The notes beneath the pieces are model-generated. The model saw only the letters and a program-made list of their open reading frames with translations. It made no database searches and was not told the origin of the DNA. From Macrolepiota albuminosa (lineage: Eukaryota; Basidiomycota; Agaricomycetes; Agaricales; Agaricaceae): DNA of 64,000 bases. Of the stretch, positions 9,187 to 19,344 are shown piece after piece. The stretch spans positions 496,001 through 560,000 of the forward strand of contig JAMWFC010000092.1 in assembly GCA_027475525.1 (NCBI GenBank). Direction: 5' to 3'. A program made the translations under genes and the position numbers. Positions within the stretch are counted from its first letter, which is position 1; each line of letters opens with the position of its first letter.

Positions 9187-12100
9187 TTACTGATCGGTTT
9201 CTTCTTCTGGTGCGACTTCGTCATCGTCCACAAGTTCGGTCTCCTCTAGCTCTCGAAGTTTAGCAGTGTCAACGTCTAGCGCCGATAAAGGCAGTGAAAT
9301 GTGTTCGCGCGCTAAGTAGGGAATGAGTCGGAACGCCGCTACTGGTCGATGCAAAACTGAGCCGTCCAACTCGCAGAGTACGTATGCGCCTCCCCGATTG
9401 CGGGAAACCACAATTAGGGGTCCCAGATACCGAGGCCGCATCTTTTTGTTATGAGTAACTTCGATCTTGGAGTTGCGCATTAGTACTAGGGCGCCAGTTG
9501 TGAAGTTGTAGTCTCGGATCGTGGCGCTATGCTCGGTCTCAAATCGTAGCGCAGCTTGCCGTCTAGCCTGAAATACTACCTCGTGTAAGCTCGGATCGTG
9601 GCGCTATGCTTGGTCTCAAATCGTAGTGCAGCTTGTCGTCTAGCCTGAAATACTACCTCGTGTAAGCGCTCGAGATCCTCCATGCATCGTTGTAAGTCTA
9701 TAGCGCGTCTAGCAATCATGTTGGTAGAGGATAGTATTGAGTTCGGTGGGGGTTGTAGGTACGTCGCTTCCACCACGTCCGCAGGTAGCAAGGGGTGGGT
9801 GCCAGTCGCCGCATAGTAGGGAGAGCAGCCCATCCTCTTTCGTACGGTAACCCGCTCCGACCAGAAGACCGAATAAGTCGCCTCGCTCCAGCGACTTTCG
9901 TCGCCGTCGACCGCCTTGAATAGCGCTTGTCGAACATCGAAATGAGGCCTTTCTACGATTCCATTAGCACGTTTATTGTATCCTGAGACTCGGATGTGTT
10001 GTATGTTGTATTTCTTGGCAAGATAAGTGAGTGCCTTAACTATTGGCGCTCCGTTGTCTGTGATGATCTCGTGAAGGGCTCCCCATCGGCAGATAACGTC
10101 CTCAAAAAGCCACTTAGCTATAGCGTCTGTATTTTCCCGCTGGAGCATACGGAACTCCGGCCAATGTACCAAGGAACACCTTCCTTGAATGATATACTTG
10201 TAGCGCCCTGACTTGGGCATGTGCATGGTGTCGATATATATTTTTCCGAATAACGGCGCGGGAGTCGCTACTGTTGGGGGAATTAGAACCTGACGTGTCT
10301 GCTGAATTTGACAGAGATGACAAGTGCGAATATACCACGCGATATCGGCGCTAACTTGCGGCCACCAAAAGCGCTCCAAAAGGTTCGCCCTTGTCGCATA
10401 GAGTCCTCGGTGTCCCAAGTCATCATGCATAGCGTGTAGAATCCTAACTCGATTATCCGGTTTGATTACTAGTTTATGGGCGCCATCTCTATTTTGTCGC
10501 CAAAGTCGGTTTTCCACCATAAAGAAAGTTGTCGCATATCGAATGAAGGTGGCGTATTCCGTATCCGTAAGGTCTGATGGTCGTTGCAAATCCTGTAGCC
10601 ACTTCCTAACCTGGTCCACTCGCTGATCTTCTGACTTAGCTTTGGCGCTTCGAGGTACTGCCGAATATGGCAGGTTCTGACTGTCTTCTCGCAAGGGTCT
10701 TGGTTCCTCGACTATCTTTAGATCGTTAGATGGCTTAGCGACGTTATAGATACTGGCCGTGTAAAAAGTCGATGACGCCTGATATGGTCGGGGCTGGTAC
10801 GGAACAATAGGGTGAAGCCAATTTGAAACTGGTTGGTCTTTGCGAAGCGCCGGAATAGGCAGCTGAATGATATGCATGAAACCATGCAATCGATTGATCC
10901 AGTCGTCAAATACATCGTTGTCGCTATCGTCTAGCGCAGCTGAATGATATGCATGAAACCATGCAATCGATTGATCCAGTCGTCAAATACATCGTTGTCG
11001 CTATCGTCTAGCGCTTCATCTTTTGGTTGTCTGGGTCGCCTAGATAATCCGTCCGGCCCGTGGAATGCACTTCTGACGTGTACTAACTCGAAGTGAAACA
11101 TTAATATCGCTACTACCCAGCGGTTCATACTGGCCGACGGTTGAATATCAGGGTTCTGAAGCATTCCTTTGATGTATCGTGCATCGACCTCGACAATGAG
11201 ATTTCGTACCCCAATGAGGTACATGCGCAGCGCCTGAAACGATCGAAACAAGCCATATAACTCTAGCTTGGGCTGACTGTAGCGCGATTCTCGGTCATTA
11301 AGAGTAATCGATCCGAAGCGATTGTAGCGCCTGATCTTCCGGTTCGCGCTATCACACTGGCATAAGAAGAAGCCAACGGCGATATATGATGTGTCAACAG
11401 CAAGTATAACGGGATCGGCGGTAGTATAGTCAATGGGTACCAATGGTTTTGCTTCCTGTAGCGCCTTTACTAAGTCCTTCTGGGCATTGATTTGATCGTA
11501 GTATAGTCAATGGGTACCAATGGTTTTGCTTCCTGTAGCGCCTTTACTAAGTCCTTCTGGGCATTGATTTGATCAGGTCCGAACTCAAAGGGGACCCCTG
11601 AACGGGTTAGGCGATTAAGGGCGTTTGCGCGATGAGAAAAATGGTGTATGAACATGCGCAGCACCCCTACAGTGCCCAAGAACGTGCAAACTTCCGAGAG
11701 GTTATGACAGATCCCCCATTTCTCCAACAGCGCTAATCGGCTCTTTTCTGGAACCCTGCCTTCTGGCGTGCAAACGTGCCCCAAAATTTTAAACTGCGGT
11801 GCGCAAAGAACGAGCTTGTGCCCTGAAAATGTCCCGCCACAATACTTCATGCGCTGAAGTACTCGGTTAACCAGTTGAAAGAAGTCCCATAGCGCCATAC
11901 GAATATTAGGATTTTCTGGGTGAACTTCGGGCTTGCCATCTACCAATCGCCAATCCTTCGGGCCTTTAACTCCTACGTCGTCTATGAAGCTGAGCACATG
12001 GTGAGGTATTTCGGGCTGTAGGATAAACGTAATATCATCGTGAAATATCGGTACCGAGTTTGTCCATCCCATAGGAAGTGTGACTAGTCGTAGCGCCCCA

Positions 12101-13205
12101 AACGGTGTTTGAAATGTCGTCAAGTCGCGAGAGGAAGGATGGATTAAGCACTCGTCATAGCCTACGTACAAATCCAGGGTAGCGCCACATATTCGTCCCG
12201 CGAAAGATTCAGCGACGTGATCGGGAAATGGCGGTACCCCTGAATGACGAATGGTGACTTTGTTTAGCGGTTCTAGGCTGTGAACTATACGTAGCTTCCC
12301 GTTTTTCTTTAGTACGCAGAACCACCTCGAGCGGTAGGCCGAATTAGAAGGCTCGTATACACCTGCCGCTATCTTGGAGCGAATAATTTGGCAGACTTCG
12401 GCTTCGATGCCCGGGGGTATGGGTCGGTTATGTTCAGTCCAGGGTACGTGCGGTATGGTTGGGATGACCACTGGTGGAAAGAAGTCAGTTCTAAGTTTAC
12501 CGCGTTCTGAGTCCTCCCATGCGAAAGCCTCATTCTGTTTTTGCATGATGTCGACTAATACGTTCATCTCCTCCGTCGAGAGGAAGCCGGTATCGTGGGC
12601 GCTAAGAAATAGCGCCTTTCGTTCTTCTGTAAATCGTCCCGTTGGTTCGAAGGGTAGTGGATTTGGGTCGAGTTTTGGCAGGGTAGCCAAAGGGTCGCCT
12701 ATTATTTTTCTTTCGATGTTGGTTCGAAGGGTAGTGGATTTGGGTCGAGTTTTGGCAGGGTAGCCAAAGGGTCGCCTATTATTTTTCTTTCGATTCGAAA
12801 TTCCTCGGGTACGGCGCTTGCTACCGGTTTCGTTTTAAGCGCTACGGGTTTATATTTCTTCTTGACCTGAACCCCTTTGCACTTAGGGGTACTATTGTTA
12901 GCAAACGTATTATAAATAGAGTCATGGTTTCTAGCAAAACCTGATATCAAAGATTCTTTCGAGTCGGGAGTAGAAACGAAATAAGTGTCTGTTGAAAGGT
13001 TTTCAGTAATATCTGACGCCGTGAGGTATAAGTAGGATAACGCTTCGCTAATAAGCGACGAAGAAGAATTCAAGATTTCATGGGCTAAAGGGGTATATGA
13101 TATAAAGTTTACTTGCCCAGTCCAATGGTTATAGTCCAAGATAAGCGCTTCATCTCCATGATCCTCATCACTCATCTCCTCGATGGCGCCGGAAAACACT
13201 CGCAA
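9187..13205 (-). CDS. pol: Ty3 Pol: reverse transcriptase, RNase H, integrase
   Basis: As assembled the frame breaks four times, each at a 77-bp tandem duplication. Deleting one copy at each leaves 3,711 nt, exactly 1,237 codons with no internal stop. RT contains LDLYVGYDE and FIDDVG. RNase H has AVDTS, an E and D pair, VDARY and HGPDGLSRR. Integrase has an HHCC zinc site (HAMHD...CHLC), then IDTMH, ITDNGAP and GIVERP giving the D-D-E triad. The tail is acidic and no chromodomain is evident. The frame is -1 relative to gag and overlaps it near 13,172-13,205, so expression by -1 ribosomal frameshifting is likely. The first ATG in the frame is not necessarily used. Confidence 0.9.
9513..9666. 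repeat. 77-bp tandem duplication (assembly join, three mismatches)
   Basis: 9513-9589 is repeated at 9590-9666 in the integrase region. The copies differ at three C/T positions, unlike the other joins, perhaps because bases from different element copies were merged or polished. Confidence 0.85.
10859..11012. repeat. 77-bp tandem duplication (assembly join)
   Basis: 10859-10935 is repeated at 10936-11012 between RNase H and integrase; it shifts the pol frame. Confidence 0.9.
11421..11574. repeat. 77-bp tandem duplication (assembly join)
   Basis: 11421-11497 is repeated at 11498-11574 between RT and RNase H; it shifts the pol frame. Confidence 0.9.
12641..12794. repeat. 77-bp tandem duplication (assembly join)
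   Basis: 12641-12717 is repeated at 12718-12794 upstream of the RT domain; it shifts the pol frame. Confidence 0.9.
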
Positions 13206-15769
13206 GGGTCGTCGCTAACGTAAGGTCGCTTTCTCGGTCCCGGTTTCTGGAATTTTCCTCGGGGAAACGTTGGTACTGTTCTCCTGACGCCCGAGTTAGG
13301 GTCGCTAATAGTTAGCGTCGTTTTGTCTTCAGACGTCGTCTTGACTACTGATCGGGCTAAGACGTCGAAGGGCCTCCCTAATAATAAGTCGTACGCAGGC
13401 GATCTAAGAATGTGTATTTGAAGGTAAAACGTAAGATCGCCAACAGCACATGGCACGTTACGAGCCATTCCCAAGGATCGATCAATAGTGCCGTTAGCGC
13501 TTTGCATATTAAGAATGATGGTCGGGTCGTAAATGATGCCAAGCTCGTTAGCGACGTCGGCAGCCATTGAAATAATCTGTGATCCGCTGTCCACGATAGA
13601 TTCTATCTCGCTTTTTCCATCAACTGTCAACATAATCGAGCGAATCGCATGAGAGTCTTGGGCTACAGTGAGGATGGCGGGATCGTCGCTAGATCTTAGC
13701 GACTTAAGGTAAGTTTCGACCGGGTCAATGGACGTAGCTTCTTTGGGTGGCGCGGCCTCTTCTTTGATTTCCGACGCGACCGTCTCGGTTATGTACGCGA
13801 ATCCAGGTAGCGCGTCGTCGCATTCGTCCACCGCCGTTACATTGTTAGCTACGTTCCGTCGAGGGGTTACCGCTGTACGCATCTGATTCCTGACGTCTGG
13901 CGCCACACTGCATAGCTCCCCTACCAACATCGTGACTTGACTTTTCATAATACGATCGAATACTTGCTTAGATTTTTCTATGTCGTAGATTGGTGCCGTT
14001 GGTCGGTAGCCTCCTGCTGGCTTGTCTGGCGCCCCAAAGTTTTGATTGATAGGCGGAGCGTAGTTATCGGCAAGTCCTGAATACGGGTGTAATGGTGGTT
14101 CCGTGCTAGCTGAGGCTTTGGCCGTATCAGGTGTGTCGTTGTTGATGCTGGGATTCAAAGGCTTCGCGGGTGCTGGATCTGACGTAGCGCCTGAGGGCCT
14201 ATAGTCTTTCAACGGTTGCTTGCTCTTTTTAATCTCTACACCATCGAAAACCTGATTTTTTAGCGACTTTAGCTCCCTTTCCAACGTCTCGATCCTCTCC
14301 TCTCGTGACAACGTCGGTCGCTCGCTAACAGCGTTAAGCTGGAGTACTTCATGGATTAGCGCCTGTTGTGGAGTTGTTTCTGCCTCCGTTGCGGCCGTAC
14401 TATTGAGATTGCCCGTCGCTAAGTTCCCAGGGTTCCGTTGGTGCCATTCATCAATTCGTCCCTGGAAGGTTCGGTGCTCAGGATATAGAGGGATGTTAGC
14501 GCCGGAGGGTAGGACTATTTTCCCGTTGGTGCCTCGGCACGCTCTTCCTTGGCGTAGATATTGTTCGAGGATAGTGCAGCGTCCGCGAGTCATCGTATGT
14601 CCTGCCTCACCACAGAAGTGACAAGGGCCGGATTGCATATTACCTCGTGGCGCATTAAGGCTAGTCGAGATTAACGTTTCCAATTTGCTCATAACGTTTG
14701 CGACGGCCGTGTTGACTGCGTTTTCCAGATCCTCCTTCTTGACAAAACCTCCCTGATTGTTAGTCGCGCTAGGTGCTGGCGCCGCAACAGGTGGCGCCTT
14801 TCCTCCGTTATCAGTGCTAGAGGGTCGCTGGAAGGGGATGCCAGTATCCGTGCCTTTCAGTATCCATTTACCTGCTTCAAAAACGTCTTCTATATTGTAG
14901 GGTTCCTCAGGATGGTGGTCGGACTTAAGAATTTCTAAGCGACGAGCTATACGAGTCCATAGTGATGTTGGAATGCCTTGTTGAAACAAGCGCCGTTCCT
15001 TGTTCCTGTAGAGTTTGCCATTCTGTACTAGCCATCTTGCAATTCGCTGGAAATCTCGATAATAAGTAGATAGCGTGCCTAGCGTATAAATGCCCGTTGC
15101 GAAGGTATCCTGTACCAGTTTCTGGATTTCAAGGACGGTATAGCGCGTGGATTCTTCAGTGCCAGGGTACAGTTTAATGATCGCCTTTTTCCATTCCTCG
15201 TAGGTAAACGACCTTGGCACCGCCTCTCGTGTTAATCCTTGAAACTCATCCAGTCCCGTCCAGGATTCCGCGGTATCGTAGGAAACGTATCTGGCGGCAT
15301 ATTCTTTCATTTGTGTGTTGTCGGTGACTCGGCAGTCGCATAATAAATATTCCAATTCTCGGAAATACTGTGTTAGCTCGCGAGGTTTCGTCTCGTCCCA
15401 TTTTGGCGACGAGAAGTGGTTTCTTGGCGGCATACGTGGTGTGTTTGCCTGCTCCATACTAGCTGGCGTCGACGTCGTGGTGGGAATAGTAGTGTTAGTG
15501 GTAGTTTTGCTTGGCGTGGTCGTAGTCGGTACTGGCTCGGGTAACTCTGAGTCGCTAGGTTCTGGCGATAATGACCTAGACAGCTCTTCCAAAGGAGTAA
15601 GCGGTGTATGGTTTTCACCTGCTAAGTATTCGAACGGTCGGGAAAATGGGAAGAAGCTTTCAGCCAAGCTATCTGGAGCGGCTTCAAGTTCCTGATCTAA
15701 AGTCTGCCTCGGTAGCGCGCCTGGTAAGTGTGGTGACTCAGTTAAGGTTTGTTCAAACGCGCTCTCCAA
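13172..15769 (-). CDS. gag: Ty3 Gag-protease polyprotein
   Basis: An 865-aa ORF that follows the 5' LTR and would form the virus-like particle and process the polyprotein. The first 115 residues are acidic and Ser/Pro/Thr-rich. A retrotransposon Gag-like helical region lies at about 120-300. A zinc knuckle variant, C-x2-C-x4-H-x6-C, is at 383-398 (the usual spacing is H-x4-C). The retropepsin active site is DSG in IVDSGSQI (D727), followed by the LLLGRPF motif. Protease therefore sits in the gag frame and RT in the -1 frame. The ORF is intact, without a 77-bp join. The start codon lies 79 nt inside the 5' LTR. Confidence 0.88.
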   Translation of the reverse strand: MESAFEQTLTESPHLPGALPRQTLDQELEAAPDSLAESFFPFSRPFEYLAGENHTPLTPLEELSRSLSPEPSDSELPEPVPTTTTPSKTTTNTTIPTTTSTPASMEQANTPRMPPRNHFSSPKWDETKPRELTQYFRELEYLLCDCRVTDNTQMKEYAARYVSYDTAESWTGLDEFQGLTREAVPRSFTYEEWKKAIIKLYPGTEESTRYTVLEIQKLVQDTFATGIYTLGTLSTYYRDFQRIARWLVQNGKLYRNKERRLFQQGIPTSLWTRIARRLEILKSDHHPEEPYNIEDVFEAGKWILKGTDTGIPFQRPSSTDNGGKAPPVAAPAPSATNNQGGFVKKEDLENAVNTAVANVMSKLETLISTSLNAPRGNMQSGPCHFCGEAGHTMTRGRCTILEQYLRQGRACRGTNGKIVLPSGANIPLYPEHRTFQGRIDEWHQRNPGNLATGNLNSTAATEAETTPQQALIHEVLQLNAVSERPTLSREERIETLERELKSLKNQVFDGVEIKKSKQPLKDYRPSGATSDPAPAKPLNPSINNDTPDTAKASASTEPPLHPYSGLADNYAPPINQNFGAPDKPAGGYRPTAPIYDIEKSKQVFDRIMKSQVTMLVGELCSVAPDVRNQMRTAVTPRRNVANNVTAVDECDDALPGFAYITETVASEIKEEAAPPKEATSIDPVETYLKSLRSSDDPAILTVAQDSHAIRSIMLTVDGKSEIESIVDSGSQIISMAADVANELGIIYDPTIILNMQSANGTIDRSLGMARNVPCAVGDLTFYLQIHILRSPAYDLLLGRPFDVLARSVVKTTSEDKTTLTISDPNSGVRRTVPTFPRGKFQKPGPRKRPYVSDDPCECFPAPSRR

Positions 15770-15823
15770 TAGGAGGTGGTGCTGTCGCTGGGCTCGAGTT
15801 TCTGGCGGAATTCTGCCTCAATA

Positions 15824-15845
15824 GAACCCCTCGCAGTGGGCTCCA
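15824..15845 (-). other. Candidate tRNA primer-binding site of the Ty3 element
   Basis: Three nt after the end of the 5' LTR the minus strand reads TGG followed by a sequence whose complement ends in CCA and resembles a tRNA acceptor and T-arm. The exact tRNA could not be assigned and the T-arm spacing is off by about one base. Confidence 0.5.
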
Positions 15846-15848
15846 AAA

Positions 15849-16891
15849 TGATGACGCCAACTGTGGTTGGGTGCGCTGGACGTATACGCAGTACAACGCC
15901 GTCTCCAGCGCCTGGCATACGGGTTTGTGAGGAGTCCCGGCAGGGTCCCGGTGTGCTCGAGCAGAGGTGGTAGGACGATGCGCTAGACGGTAGCGCCTCG
16001 GGTGCTACCTAGCAAGTAGTAAGCGTCGTAGTTTAGGAGAAGTTATAGAGAAATAAACGAATAGCGCAGCGTAGCGTGCCCGTAGGTGGCACCGTAAACG
16101 ATGAAGACGAGATAGACGAAGCTAGCGCCGAACTTGGTGGCAAAGTCAGGCAATGCTAGCGCGATTTGAACGCTAAGTGTAACTGGGTGCTCAAGAGGTT
16201 ACGATTCGTTGTTATATACATGGCAAGTAGCTAGTTTTTATACTATGCGCTACATTATTTCCAAAATAAGTCCATTGACGGCGCTACCAATTAGCGCCTC
16301 CCTTCGTGACTGTAGCTAACGGCCACCTGTCAACGGCGACCTGCAGCACATGGGTGACGGCGACCAATGGTGACTCTAAAACTACTTAGAAGTGGTACGA
16401 GTTTGCTCACTTTTTGATGTAATTTAATTGGCCATGCCATCCCGGGGTATGGTCAGGGAATCCTCGACAGACGCTGTGAGCGCTAATTCCGGCGCTAAAC
16501 ATTGTACCATTTTTTGATAGATTTAAATGTCAGGTCTGCGTGTATCCTGTCTCGTCGTCATTGATTCTTTTAGACTTCTGATTGAGGTGCCTCGGTGATT
16601 GACAGCGCCAATTGCTAACTCCTTCCAGTACTGATCGGGGTTTGGTCAGAGTCCCCTCCCGCCGTTATGCTAGCGCTATGAGTCCTGAGTCTTCTTGGTC
16701 TTCAAAGTAACTGAGTGGAGTGCGCTGAGGGGCTGATACTGGTGATTGAGATGAATGGATAAGTCTTGCCATAGAGCGCCCGCGCTAGGGCTGCTCTGTA
16801 CCCAAGGCTGGTTGCTAGAGCCTTTAGTGTGTCAAGTGTCGGTCGGCCTATAATGTCCCTTGATGCGCTCAGTCCGAGTAGAAGCCTATCA
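15849..16891 (-). repeat. 5' LTR of the Ty3 element
   Basis: The second 1,043-bp LTR. It would carry the promoter for the gag-pol transcript. It keeps the TAGCGC/GCGCTA-dense composition of the 3' LTR. Confidence 0.92.
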
Positions 16892-17862
16892 GCGGACCAG
16901 GTTATAAGGCTGTTAACAGAACCCCAGCAGTTGAGTGAAGCACGTCCACCAAAACAGTTGCAACGATCGATATGGCGTGAGTTGTCAATTGTTACTACTT
17001 GCTTGATTTGCCAGCGGGGGTGCATTGGGATTAGACGGTAAGCATTGGCAACATCAGATTTCCATAAGACCAAGCGTCGGTTGCTCGTATGGCGAATTTT
17101 GAGTAGTTGGCTCCCTAAGTGCTTCATGTTGTCCATAGGAAAACCACTGATATTTTCATATTTTATCATTGAGTTCAAAGAATGTGTGCCTGCAGATTGA
17201 TTGGTAACCAGACGGAGATCAGATGATTTGGGTTTTGGTACAGCATGAATCGGAGAACTGCAGCAACCTCAATGTCACGCTGCTTCCGCAAGAAATTGGC
17301 TTCAATAGGATCTTCTGGGGTCCCGAGCGACATATCACATGTTAGTGGATAAGTGGAGGGTCGTGTGTCAGCAAAAGGCCAGAACCCTTCCTTGAGACCT
17401 TTTATAACTGAATTCACAAAAGGGCGATTTGGATGGTGTTGAACAAGACGTTCAAAAATTTCTATGCAGATGGGTGTTACCAGTTTGAAAAGATTGCTGT
17501 GGTTTTGAATCGTGGCAGTGACACACGAGTTGTTTAGTTCATCATTAGGAGGTGAAGGAAGAGGTCTCGCTGTAAGGGACCATTGTATTAAAGTGGAAGG
17601 AAGTGGCCGAGCGAAATCATAATAATTGAACCGGAGGTATTTGGGAACATTTCCTTTTAAGACATCAATTCGTGACGTTTTGCGGACACTCCGTTTTTCG
17701 ATGGTTTCCTCCACACCTTCGACACACGTGCCTCCAGAAGCATTTGCTGGCATCGAAAGGACATCCAAGGTTTGTGTTCCACCTTTTACAGACTGCTCTG
17801 CTATTTCCTTGTGATCCTCCACCTCTGCCTGATCGATTGATTGCCGATTTTCCTCCACTCTT
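16892..17862 (-). pseudogene. Ngaro reverse transcriptase, 5' half (frameshifted and interrupted)
   Basis: This is the N-terminal part of the outer element's RT. Recognisable DIRS-order sequence includes GLKEGFWPFADT, then IHAVPKPK, LRLVTNQSAG and WKSDVANAYR, which carries the first catalytic aspartate. The frame changes near 17,255: the upstream part reads in one frame to LRKQRDIEVAA and the downstream part in another from SSPIHAVPK, with some residues apparently lost. At 16,892 the Ty3 LTR interrupts it. The upstream frame stays open back to 19,115 across the Gag-like ORF; see the separate note on that overlap. Confidence 0.85.
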
Positions 17863-19125
17863 TCATGATGAGCCACAATGGTTAATTCCTCCGGTATCAA
17901 GGATGGCATCCTGGAGGTCATTGAACGTTCCCCTGTCGGTGAGTAACATCTTTGTTCCAGCTCCAACTCGTGCTCGGACAGCTTTTTCAAACTCGATGAC
18001 ACTGGCATGTAGACCTGGTGGCTTGGCAGAGAAAAGGCCGACGATGTAGCGGTAATGGTGGGACCATTCTTCTCTCCGGTTAGGCCATGCAAAGCCAAGA
18101 GCTTCTCTGTAGAGGTTTGCTGCAACAGTCCATTGCCCAAGGTCCTCGACTCTTCGAATCGAATCGCTGTAGCCAAGGACGATTTCACGATCTCTGAAAT
18201 GCCCTCGATTCTCCCGAGGAGCTCCGATATGGTGGATAGCGGAATATATGGCATCGAAATCTGCGAGTTCTCCTCTGAAGAGTTTATCCCATTCTGTTGA
18301 AGGGAAGTTACAGGGAGCTGCTCGAGACATGGTGATCTGTCGTTTGGCTGCAGTGGGGTTTTTGAGGTACAGTTGAAGCAGCTCTCTGTTTCGGACGCAT
18401 CGAGGGTCTTCATTTTCTCGAGCAAGTCTCTCTTCTTCGTACCAAGGGAAGTCGCTATCTCTAACTTTTGACTTCTTGACTTTCGTCCCACTCTTTTCAG
18501 CGTTAGATCCATATGATCCTTCGGTATCGCATGACTCATTGTCGTCGTCTGATCCTTGCTGGGCCAGTCGTGCTTGGCGGACAGGCAAGTACTCTCTACT
18601 GATTTCCCCTTGCTCGATTTGATGGGCATTGGTTCTATTCTCTTCAGGAGACTGCAGCTCGGTGTTCTGTCTATACTGCTCACTTCGCCTTTCAGCCTTT
18701 TCCCGGTGTAAGGCTCGCTTTCGTCGTAATTTCTCTTTCTTTTCAACGGAGTCGAGTATCCCGAGGTAACCGGTGAGAGCCTGTCGAGCAAGGTTCTCTG
18801 TAAGGTCTGACTTTCGGATTCTTTCGACGACGGAAGTAATGGCGTCAATTTTTGATTGCTGTCCTCGCCGAAAACCGTCAACGATGCCTTCGAGTTTGTC
18901 AAAGATTTGCTTCTCCTCTTCAGACAGCTGTGCTGCTTCCGGGGTAGAGTCCCGAGACGCTCGGCGAGGCTCGGCCGGGGCGTGAGTTCCTTCTCCAGAC
19001 TGGTTTTCGAGAGGATTTTCCGTGAATGTTTGGGAGGTGGATCCTGAGGGGTCAGGTTCTCGAGCCGGTCCAGTAGCTGTGCGCTGAGAAGTGGAACTGG
19101 AGGCTTGTCTACCATGCGAACTCAT
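17863..19125 (-). CDS. Ngaro ORF1, Gag-like protein
   Basis: A 420-aa ORF at the 5' end of the outer element. The N-terminus is Ser/Thr/Pro-rich and unstructured. A helical, charged region follows, with a basic KEKLRRKRALHREKAERR stretch near residue 130. The second half contains FPWYEEERLARENED and a conserved-looking block with NFPSTEWDKLFRGE, characteristic of ORF1 of fungal Ngaro elements as I remember them. No zinc knuckle is present, which is usual for this group. It probably coats the RNA. The frame is intact and its start lies 188 nt inside repeat A1. A second frame is open over nearly the whole gene. Confidence 0.7.
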   Translation of the reverse strand: MSSHGRQASSSTSQRTATGPAREPDPSGSTSQTFTENPLENQSGEGTHAPAEPRRASRDSTPEAAQLSEEEKQIFDKLEGIVDGFRRGQQSKIDAITSVVERIRKSDLTENLARQALTGYLGILDSVEKKEKLRRKRALHREKAERRSEQYRQNTELQSPEENRTNAHQIEQGEISREYLPVRQARLAQQGSDDDNESCDTEGSYGSNAEKSGTKVKKSKVRDSDFPWYEEERLARENEDPRCVRNRELLQLYLKNPTAAKRQITMSRAAPCNFPSTEWDKLFRGELADFDAIYSAIHHIGAPRENRGHFRDREIVLGYSDSIRRVEDLGQWTVAANLYREALGFAWPNRREEWSHHYRYIVGLFSAKPPGLHASVIEFEKAVRARVGAGTKMLLTDRGTFNDLQDAILDTGGINHCGSS

Positions 19126-19344
19126 GTATCAGAGCTATATAAAGTGCGATACGAAGTGTATTGAGTTGCAACGATTGCGAAGCCACGTAATACAAAAATA
19201 TACTACGTCGCGGTACTAAGGAGCAGAGGCTTGTCTACCATGCGAACTCATGTATCAGAGCTATATAAAGTGCGATACGAAGTGTATTGAGTTGCAACGA
19301 TTGCGAAGCCACGTAATACAAAAATATACTACGTCGCGGTACTA
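19100..19344. repeat. 119-bp direct duplication at the 5' end of the Ngaro element
   Basis: 19100-19218 is repeated at 19226-19344, offset by 126 bp with 7 bp between. Each copy carries the Gag start region and the first 32 bp of repeat A. The first copy of A is cut short after 32 bp and joined to a 7-bp piece that also occurs inside the A repeat, as if by an internal deletion. Confidence 0.75.

Larger units (their letters stand above)
2877..16891 (-). mobile_element. Large Ty3-type LTR retrotransposon with antisense accessory genes
   Basis: A 14,015-bp element on the minus strand. It has 1,043-bp LTRs beginning TGAT and ending ATCA, a 4-bp target duplication GCGG (2,873-2,876 and 16,892-16,895; AGCGG if the terminal A is counted), a primer-binding-site-like sequence inside the 5' LTR and a purine tract at the 3' LTR. 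The order is gag-protease, RT, RNase H, integrase, which is the Ty3 order. About 5.2 kb between pol and the 3' LTR carries three spliced genes on the opposite strand. The LTRs differ at nine positions by eye, all transitions (0.9%), so the insertion is fairly recent. Nine 77-bp tandem duplications inside it inflate its length by about 0.7 kb. Confidence 0.9.

Noticed and set aside
15315..15695. 126-codon plus ORF
   Set aside because: Shadow of the low-complexity Thr/Pro region of Gag.
2877..16891. Repeat-induced point mutation of the Ty3 element
   Set aside because: LTR differences are few, and gag and the corrected pol have no premature stops, so there is no RIP-scale damage.
17863..19115. 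Annotating the whole 646-codon overlapping frame as a host protein
   Set aside because: Only its last part is recognisable RT, and the rest overlaps the Gag-like ORF inside a retroelement; it is recorded as a finding instead.
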